Of a DNA stretch of 6,294 nucleotides, positions 1 to 4,877 are shown one piece after another. Made by a program: the position numbers and the translations under genes. Every line of letters begins with the position of its first letter. The first letter of the stretch is position 1. Origin of the DNA: an uncultured Clostridia bacterium. Its GTDB lineage: Bacteria; Bacillota; Clostridia; Oscillospirales; Acutalibacteraceae. The DNA is taken from positions 1-6,294 of the forward strand of contig CAMOCU010000065.1 of assembly GCA_946610835.1 (NCBI GenBank), read 5' to 3'. A model generated the notes under the pieces. It was not told where the DNA came from, did not search any database, and was given only the letters and a program-made list of their open reading frames with translations.

Positions 1-170
1 CTGTAGTGCGTTTCCGCAAGATAGGCGCGCAGATCGTCCAAGTCGCGCTGGATAGTTTTGGCAGAAACTTCGTACTCGTTCGCCAGCCTGTCTTTGTTGA
101 GCTTTTCACCCTTGTTCAGCCGCTCGTAAATATGCAGCATCCGAAAGCTTTTGTTGTTGCTGAATTCCAT
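1..170 (-). CDS. HTH (DeoR/WYL-type) transcriptional regulator, N-terminal part
   Basis: Reading leftward from the ATG at 170-168, the first 56 residues are visible and the gene continues beyond the left edge. The start MEFSNNKSFRMLHIYERLNK, followed by DRLANEYEVSAKTIQRDLDD (about residues 27-46), is a winged helix-turn-helix with the recognition helix around SAKTIQRDLDDLR. This layout is typical of the N-terminus of WYL-domain regulators (YafY/DeoR-like), whose WYL domain senses ligands or nucleic acid and which often control mobile-element or defence genes. The WYL domain itself is outside the window, so the subfamily is inferred. A G-rich GGGTGGGG stretch (173-180 on the complement) sits just upstream as a close-spaced ribosome binding site. 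A GTG four codons upstream is less well placed. The gene is divergent from the dynamin operon, so it is the natural candidate for that operon's regulator and for autoregulation. Confidence 0.8.
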   Translation of the reverse strand, partial: MEFSNNKSFRMLHIYERLNKGEKLNKDRLANEYEVSAKTIQRDLDDLRAYLAETHY

Positions 171-219
171 GTCCCCACCCACTTTCTTTTTTGTCATTCT
201 GCGTCAAGCTGAGAATAAG

Positions 220-247
220 ATAATAGTAAAAAAGCAAAGCGAAACAA
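220..247 (-). promoter_or_regulatory. Candidate sigma-A promoter for the HTH regulator
   Basis: On the complement strand TTGTTT (247-242) is followed after 16 bp by TATTAT (225-220), three and five matches to the consensus boxes. Transcription would start near 213, giving a leader of about 40 nt before the ATG at 170. A small inverted repeat, CAAAC-G-GTTTG (245-255), overlaps the -35 box. The call is by eye in AT-rich DNA, so it is moderate at best. Confidence 0.45.
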
Positions 248-262
248 ACGGTTTGCGTTACA

Positions 263-272
263 AAAACCTTTT
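263..272. repeat. AAAACCTTTT element, copy 1
   Basis: First of three exact copies of this 10-mer in the divergent region. The outer AAAA/TTTT is self-complementary, so a dimeric regulator could bind it in either orientation. It ends 15 bp upstream of the -35 box proposed for the leftward regulator promoter. Confidence 0.55.
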
Positions 273-302
273 CCGATCGCTGTTTGTAATATTAATCATA
301 GC

Positions 303-312
303 AAAACCTTTT
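303..312. repeat. AAAACCTTTT element, copy 2
   Basis: Second exact copy, 40 bp from copy 1 (close to four helical turns, hence the same face of DNA). It lies between the two divergent promoters and is assigned to neither. Confidence 0.55.
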
Positions 313-378
313 CTAATTTGCAAGCGTTCCTTTGCATGTCGGCTGTCGAGCACAGAACACCCGACGTAATTCGGCATG

Positions 379-388
379 AAAACCTTTT
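379..388. repeat. AAAACCTTTT element, copy 3
   Basis: Third exact copy, 76 bp from copy 2. It ends 15 bp before the -35 box of the rightward operon promoter, the same spacing that copy 1 has to the leftward promoter. This matches an activator or UP-like position centred near -55. Confidence 0.55.
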
Positions 389-403
389 AAAGCACAAAAA
401 AGA

Positions 404-432
404 TTGCTTTTCATCTGTTATCATGGTATAAT
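404..432 (+). promoter_or_regulatory. Candidate extended -10 promoter of the dynamin operon
   Basis: TTGCTT (404-409), a 17-bp spacer, then a perfect TATAAT (427-432) preceded by TG at 424-425, which makes an extended -10 (TGGTATAAT). Transcription would start near 439 and leave a leader of about 120 nt before the ATG at 559. A weaker second -10-like box, TATACT (503-508), lies downstream but has no -35 box at a good distance. Confidence 0.65.
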
Positions 433-476
433 TACAGTAATTGTTTTTTCATTTTTGGGGACATTCCTTTTCAGAT

Positions 477-491
477 GGACACAATGTGTCC
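477..491. promoter_or_regulatory. Perfect palindrome in operon leader, possible operator
   Basis: GGACACA-A-TGTGTCC has 7-bp perfect arms around a single A. It lies about 40-50 nt downstream of the proposed transcription start and just ahead of the weak second -10 box at 503-508. It could be an operator for a dimeric repressor, such as the divergent HTH protein, acting as a roadblock. With a 1-nt centre it would be a poor RNA hairpin. No run of T follows, so it is not a terminator. Confidence 0.45.
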
Positions 492-558
492 GCCTGATTT
501 TGTATACTATGTAATAATCGCAGAAGTTACTGCCTATTCTGACAAACGGAGGAAAACC

Positions 559-1935
559 ATGGAGATCAACAACGTAGTTGTTTCGCTGTATTTGCAGAAT
601 CATCCGCTGATTCAAGAAAGCAATATTGAAAAGCGCAAGAATTATTTGGGATTTTTGATGTACTATTCCGACAGCGAGTATCGTTTCTCGGACGCCGCGC
701 TGGCTCTGTATAGGCGGTTTTTTCTGGGGGGCGAAAATGTCCCTGTTGAACCTCGCGCTTCTCTCAGCGGTTTGTTCGAATACCGCTTCTGTTTGTGGAT
801 GGACGTTTGGTTTATCAACGCGCTGCGGGATGCCGCCAAAGCACGCGTGCTGCACTTGCGGATGCTCCGCAAATCCGGACTGTCCGATAGATACCACGGC
901 AGATTAGACAGATTATATCAGCGCCTGTACCCGAGAGAAAAGACGACACAGGAACGCAGCCGCAGCATATTCGGACTCCGTTATCGTCCCGCGCCCGCAA
1001 AATCGCCCGACCGGTTCCCTGCCGTCGAGGATTTGATCGCGGTATGGGAATGTAACCGAAAATGGATGGAACAATCCCCCATAAAAATCGTTTTCACCGC
1101 AAATATGAGCGCGGGGAAATCCACACTGATTAATGCGCTGATCGGAGTAAAGGCCAACAAGTCGCAGAGCATGGCGTGCACTGCAAAACTGCACTATATC
1201 TACAACAAGCCCATTAACGACGGTTTTTTTGCTGAAGACGATCATGTTCTAAATCTGGATGCCGATAACAACACACTAATGACCGATGACGAGGAAAACA
1301 CCAGTAATAATATTTCTGTGGGGATCTATTTCCGGTTTGTATCCGGCCTTTCCGTTCCGTGCTGTTTTCTGGACACTCCCGGCGTCAACAATTCTCTGGA
1401 CGTATTGCACGGCGAGATCACAGAGTCTGCCATCAAAACCGGCGACTATGATAAACTGGTTTATATTGTCAACGCAGACGGTGGGATCGCAACCGATGAC
1501 GAACACAGATACCTGACCTTTTTGTCCGAAAATGCTGTACAAAAGCCGGTTATTATCGCCGTGAACAAAATAGATCGTTTCCGCTCGGAAGAAGATGATA
1601 TTCGGTCGTCGCTGAAAAAAATACATCAGGACATTGTGCAATACCGTTTCCGTGATTCTGTGGTTTGTCCCGTTTCGGCCTATGCAGGATTTCTTGCCAA
1701 GATGGTATATTACGGACTTGAAATGAACGAAAACCAACAGGATGAGTATGATCTATATTGCCTGATGTTTAAAAAGAAGGAATACTGTTTGCTGCCGTAT
1801 TATCCGGAGGACGTCCGAAAAATATGCGGCGAGATCACAGAGAGCGAACATGATCCCATGCGCAAGCGTGCGCTGCAATTGTTGTGTAATTGCGGTGTTT
1901 TACCCTTGGAGTTTATCATTAAAAAAGAGATATAA
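559..1935 (+). CDS. Dynamin-like GTPase, head-only, with N-terminal extension
   Basis: This 458-residue protein has a dynamin-family GTPase domain in its second half. G1 is A181-N-M-S-A-G-K187-S-T, with Ala in place of the usual first Gly. G2 is T208 in ACTA, G3 is D272-T-P-G275, G4 is N336-K-I-D339, and a PVSAYAG stretch follows. Nucleotide-binding residues are therefore intact and GTP hydrolysis is expected. About 175 residues precede the P-loop; they look helical and basic, and I do not recognise a domain there. The protein ends at residue 458, only a few residues past the CGVLPLEFII stretch (445-454). That stretch matches HTGIIPIEKAI in the next gene, where the head joins the stalk, so stalk, membrane paddle and GTPase effector helices are absent. 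The start at 559 is chosen because CGGAGG lies at 547-552; an in-frame ATG at 475 has no such site. It is first in the operon and probably a non-assembling partner of the next GTPase. Confidence 0.85.
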   Translation: MEINNVVVSLYLQNHPLIQESNIEKRKNYLGFLMYYSDSEYRFSDAALALYRRFFLGGENVPVEPRASLSGLFEYRFCLWMDVWFINALRDAAKARVLHLRMLRKSGLSDRYHGRLDRLYQRLYPREKTTQERSRSIFGLRYRPAPAKSPDRFPAVEDLIAVWECNRKWMEQSPIKIVFTANMSAGKSTLINALIGVKANKSQSMACTAKLHYIYNKPINDGFFAEDDHVLNLDADNNTLMTDDEENTSNNISVGIYFRFVSGLSVPCCFLDTPGVNNSLDVLHGEITESAIKTGDYDKLVYIVNADGGIATDDEHRYLTFLSENAVQKPVIIAVNKIDRFRSEEDDIRSSLKKIHQDIVQYRFRDSVVCPVSAYAGFLAKMVYYGLEMNENQQDEYDLYCLMFKKKEYCLLPYYPEDVRKICGEITESEHDPMRKRALQLLCNCGVLPLEFIIKKEI

Positions 1936-1938
1936 ATC

Positions 1939-1945
1939 AAAGGAG
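1939..1945 (+). promoter_or_regulatory. Ribosome binding site deciding the start of the second GTPase
   Basis: AAAGGAG lies 9 nt before the ATG at 1955. The frame is open back to an ATG at 1850 inside the preceding gene, but that longer form has no ribosome binding site and adds an implausible Cys-rich tail, so 1955 is preferred. Confidence 0.8.
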
Positions 1946-1954
1946 TGGTTGAAA

Positions 1955-4294
1955 ATGCGCGACGTCTTTATCAAGTACAATCCGTACAAAGTGGAAACAA
2001 CCGTAGAGATCGACGGAAAACCCGTCAAGCCGAGTAGCGCTTTAAATGTGGGTGAACGCCGCTTGCAGGAGTGGATTGAAAACCTGCCGGAAATTCTGTG
2101 CAAGGAATGTAACACCAAAAGTTTTCGCATTCGCTTCCACGGCACCGTTTTGGATTATGAGGATTTTCAATCCGTTATGGATGACGCCATACGGAAAGGA
2201 TTTCAAATCGAGTATTCGCATATCCCTGCCAAAGAAGTGGCAGACAAGGAAAGGCTGATCCAGGACATCTTTCAAGATATTCAGAAAGGTCAGTTTGAAG
2301 AGCTCAAAGAAAAAGACCTCAAGGCTGCGTTTGAAGCCGCCTTTAAAAGTGAATTCCCCGTTAATGTAATTGCAACGATGAGCGCTGGAAAGTCCACGCT
2401 GATCAATGCGTTACTGCGGCAGAAGCTGATGCCTGCCCAGCAGGAAGCCTGCACGGCGACGATCACCTATTTGCATGACAGTGATAGCGAACCGTATTTT
2501 GCCAAAGCATTTGACCGAAACGGCGATTTGATCAAAACCGTCGACAAGCTCTCTTTGGAAGCTATGAAAGAACTCAACGGCAATCCGGAGGTGTCGTCGA
2601 TCTACGCAGAGGGCGATATTCCGTTTGTCAATGCCGACGACGTGTCACTCGTCCTTGTCGATACGCCCGGTCCGAACAATTCCCGCAGCGAAGAACATAA
2701 AAAAACCACTTACCGGATGCTCAAAAACTCCTCTAAAACGCTGGTTCTGTATATTTTAAATGCCACGCAGCTCGCCGTGAATGACGACAATAATCTGCTG
2801 AACAACGTTGCCGAAAGCATGAAAGTCGGCGGAAAACAGTCGAGAGATCGGTTCATTTTTGTCGTGAACAAGCTGGACAATTTCCGTGAGGGAGAAGACA
2901 ATGTAGCTTCGGCGATTGAAAAAGTGCGCAAGTATCTGGAGGACAAGGGTATTCAAGATCCCAATATTTATCCCGCATCTGCTCTTACGGCATTAGATAT
3001 TCGCACACTTTTGCAGGATAAACGGATTGTTGGTTATTCCTCCTTGGAAGAAATGGATGAGCTTTTCACACCGACGGAGATGAAAGCCATCAGCGATGTA
3101 AAATTGTTTATCAAATCCAAGGAACTTCACCTCGAGAATTTTGCGCCACTCTCCCCGAGCGCCAGAGAAGCGATCAATTCCCAGATCGAGCAAGCACAGG
3201 AAAAAAGTGAAAGCAACGATCCGAGCGTGAAATCCGAGGGAATGAAAGAGCTTGCGCTGATGCATACCGGCATCATTCCGATCGAAAAAGCGATTGAGAT
3301 GTATGTGCTAAAATACGCAAAGACCGCAAAAATCAAAAATATCGTCGATACCTTTATGCACAAGCTGGAAAGCGCCGGCTCTTTTGAAAAGGCGCAGCAG
3401 GATATTCTGAAAAACCGGGAAGCCGGCGAGGCGATCGCGCATATGATCGCGGATATCGAAACCAAACTGAAAAGCGGCGAAGAGGCACGAAAGTTTAAGA
3501 CAAAAATCGACGCCATATCCTATGACAAAAAGATCGATGAAACTGCGAATGCCATCGCCGAAAAAGCTCAAGCAGAGATCCGCAAGCAAATCACAAGTGT
3601 TAAAGGCGAGAAATGGACAAAGCAGCAAGCAGAGGAAATGCTGCGGACGTTCAACCGGTTTGCAACGGATCTGCAGGCGCAGAATCAGGTAGAACTGGAA
3701 GAGATCATCACACAGCATGTTCAGAAAAACGCGGACGATCTGCTGCGGCAGTATCAGGAGAAACTGAAGGAACTGACCGAGGAGTTGTCGGTCAGCGAAA
3801 TCCGGATCGACGCGTTCGATTTGGTGCGCGGTGAAATACCCCGTATTTCCGCGGGCGACATGATCCGGAAGTATACCAAGACGAAGAGAGTTGCTGTCGG
3901 CACTCATGAAGAAAAGAATCCCGATCGAAGCGGCTTTTTCGGCTTTTTTAAGTTCTGGAAGGGGCCCAGATATGTTACTGTGACCGACTATGAAACGCAG
4001 GAATATGTTGATGCGTCCAAACTGGCTGATTCATTCTTCGCTCCGTTGAAGGCAAATCTGATCGACAATAAAAAGCAGGCTGTGGCCTACGCAAAGGAGC
4101 AGGCGCAGAATATCAAAGCTGCTTTCCGTATGAAGTTTGACGAATTGGATGCTTTGCTGCTCGGCAAAATGGAAGCCCTGAAAGCTTGCAATCTTGACCG
4201 TGAAAACGCAGAAGAGGCGATGCATAAATCAGAAAAACGTCTGGCGTGGTTAGAGGATATCGAGACTCGGCTCGCAGAAGTACTGGATATTTAA
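1955..4294 (+). CDS. Full-length bacterial dynamin-like GTPase
   Basis: This 779-residue protein is expected to bind and remodel membranes using GTP. Residues 1-125 form an N-terminal domain (start MRDVFIKYNPYKVETTVEID) that I associate with bacterial dynamin-family proteins but cannot name. The GTPase head (about 130-455) shows G1 A140-T-M-S-A-G-K146-S-T, G2 T167 in ACTA, G3 D236-T-P-G239 and G4 N305-K-L-D308. Residues about 455-640 are long charged helices, as in a dynamin stalk. A short segment at 660-671 contains FFGFFKFWKG next to basic residues; it looks like a membrane-inserting paddle tip. The last 90 residues are again helical, like a GTPase effector region. The protein shares blocks with the upstream GTPase (MSAGKSTLINAL, ACTA, DTPGxNNS, VNKxDxFR), so the two are paralogues. 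It starts 19 bp after that gene. Bacterial tandem dynamins commonly act as heteromeric pairs, which is the likely arrangement here. Confidence 0.9.
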   Translation: MRDVFIKYNPYKVETTVEIDGKPVKPSSALNVGERRLQEWIENLPEILCKECNTKSFRIRFHGTVLDYEDFQSVMDDAIRKGFQIEYSHIPAKEVADKERLIQDIFQDIQKGQFEELKEKDLKAAFEAAFKSEFPVNVIATMSAGKSTLINALLRQKLMPAQQEACTATITYLHDSDSEPYFAKAFDRNGDLIKTVDKLSLEAMKELNGNPEVSSIYAEGDIPFVNADDVSLVLVDTPGPNNSRSEEHKKTTYRMLKNSSKTLVLYILNATQLAVNDDNNLLNNVAESMKVGGKQSRDRFIFVVNKLDNFREGEDNVASAIEKVRKYLEDKGIQDPNIYPASALTALDIRTLLQDKRIVGYSSLEEMDELFTPTEMKAISDVKLFIKSKELHLENFAPLSPSAREAINSQIEQAQEKSESNDPSVKSEGMKELALMHTGIIPIEKAIEMYVLKYAKTAKIKNIVDTFMHKLESAGSFEKAQQDILKNREAGEAIAHMIADIETKLKSGEEARKFKTKIDAISYDKKIDETANAIAEKAQAEIRKQITSVKGEKWTKQQAEEMLRTFNRFATDLQAQNQVELEEIITQHVQKNADDLLRQYQEKLKELTEELSVSEIRIDAFDLVRGEIPRISAGDMIRKYTKTKRVAVGTHEEKNPDRSGFFGFFKFWKGPRYVTVTDYETQEYVDASKLADSFFAPLKANLIDNKKQAVAYAKEQAQNIKAAFRMKFDELDALLLGKMEALKACNLDRENAEEAMHKSEKRLAWLEDIETRLAEVLDI

Positions 4295-4295
4295 A

Positions 4296-4302
4296 AGGAG
4301 GG
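4296..4302 (+). promoter_or_regulatory. Strong ribosome binding site for the small membrane protein
   Basis: AGGAGGG overlaps the region right after the stop codon of the second GTPase and lies 8 nt before the ATG at 4311. It is near-perfect and suggests efficient translation of the small protein relative to its neighbours. Confidence 0.8.
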
Positions 4303-4310
4303 AACAAATC

Positions 4311-4841
4311 ATGGCACTGAGCGAAGAATTTATCCAAGCGGTCGATACAAATCAAAACACACTCACTCGCGTGATGATCTCGGACAGTATGCTTATGGAT
4401 CTAACGCTCGGAACGTTCCGCGAACGGCTGGAATATGCGGAACGCAATCTTCCGGATCTGTATGACGAGCACGACGGCGAAGTGTTCAGCAGTGACATAA
4501 CTGATTGGGACGAGGGCTTGCTGGACAAGCAAATGATTCGGGTAGTTGAAAACTTTTCCAGAGAACGCATCGCGTTTCTGCAAAAACTGGTGCGTCATGT
4601 GAACGCGGAAAAGGCAGAGGAGGCTGACCGCGAGGCGGTCATTGAGCAGGCGAAACAGAAGCGTCCCGTTACGCCCACACAGGTCGGCATCGGCATCTCC
4701 GCTTGCGGTGTAATCACACTTATCGCCGGAATGGCGACATCAACGCCTGCCGTGACCGTTACCGGCGCTGTTATCGCGGCGGTCGGCGGTGCTGTCATTG
4801 CGGGGGATCAAATCAACAAAAAGAAATCCGGGAACGCATAA
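4311..4841 (+). CDS. Small protein with C-terminal Gly/Ala-rich membrane hairpin
   Basis: This 176-residue protein has two parts. Residues 1-120 are soluble, acidic and helical, with the recognisable stretches MLMDLTLGTFRERLEYAERN, LPDLYDEHDGEVF and VVENFSRERIAFLQKLV. This reminds me of a family of small uncharacterised Firmicute proteins, from memory only. Residues about 124-141 and 148-165 are two short hydrophobic helices rich in Gly and Ala, joined by an MATSTPA turn and ending in a lysine-rich tail (NKKKSGNA); this looks like a glycine-zipper membrane hairpin. There is no signal peptide. The gene sits 16 bp after the dynamin gene, so it may anchor or recruit the GTPases at the membrane. 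A pore-forming effector is another possibility, since glycine-zipper hairpins occur in such proteins. The function is not known from sequence alone. Confidence 0.8.
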   Translation: MALSEEFIQAVDTNQNTLTRVMISDSMLMDLTLGTFRERLEYAERNLPDLYDEHDGEVFSSDITDWDEGLLDKQMIRVVENFSRERIAFLQKLVRHVNAEKAEEADREAVIEQAKQKRPVTPTQVGIGISACGVITLIAGMATSTPAVTVTGAVIAAVGGAVIAGDQINKKKSGNA

Positions 4842-4863
4842 TCGGATCTACACAGAGTATTTC

Positions 4864-4868
4864 GGAGG
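4864..4868 (+). promoter_or_regulatory. Ribosome binding site selecting a TTG start
   Basis: GGAGG is 9 nt before TTG at 4878. An in-frame TTG at 4872 is only 3 nt away and too close. The first in-frame ATG falls more than 20 codons downstream without a ribosome binding site, so TTG at 4878 is the likely start. Confidence 0.75.
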
Positions 4869-4877
4869 TGTTTGCAG

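Larger units (their letters stand above)
171..558. other. Divergent intergenic control region
   Basis: This 388-bp AT-rich stretch separates the regulator from the rightward operon and contains no convincing gene. Open frames crossing it lack ribosome binding sites and resemble no protein I know. It holds a candidate promoter on each strand, three exact AAAACCTTTT repeats and a perfect palindrome in the operon leader, each listed separately. The stretch between about 313 and 378 shows only weak features: TTTGCA twice, 14 bp apart (317 and 331), and a short GTCGG/CCGAC inverted pair (338-342/361-365) with an 18-nt loop. I assign these no function. Confidence 0.75.

Noticed and set aside
338..365. 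GTCGG/CCGAC inverted pair as a terminator or RNA hairpin
   Set aside because: Five-base stem with an 18-nt loop and no T tract; not convincing.
171..464. Shared 9-mer TGGGGACAT at the regulator's start (complement) and at 456-464
   Set aside because: One copy is explained by the ribosome binding site and start codon of the regulator; two 9-mers alone are too weak for a regulatory claim.
475..558. Longer N-terminus for the first GTPase from ATG 475
   Set aside because: The extra 28 residues have no ribosome binding site and overlap the palindrome and leader; ATG 559 has CGGAGG at ideal distance.
421..897. 158-residue open frame on the minus strand
   Set aside because: It overlaps the promoter, leader and start of the first GTPase, resembles no known protein and has no ribosome binding site.
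3308..3907. 199-residue open frame on the minus strand
   Set aside because: It is antisense to the well-supported stalk of the second GTPase; such frames are common opposite charged helical sequence.
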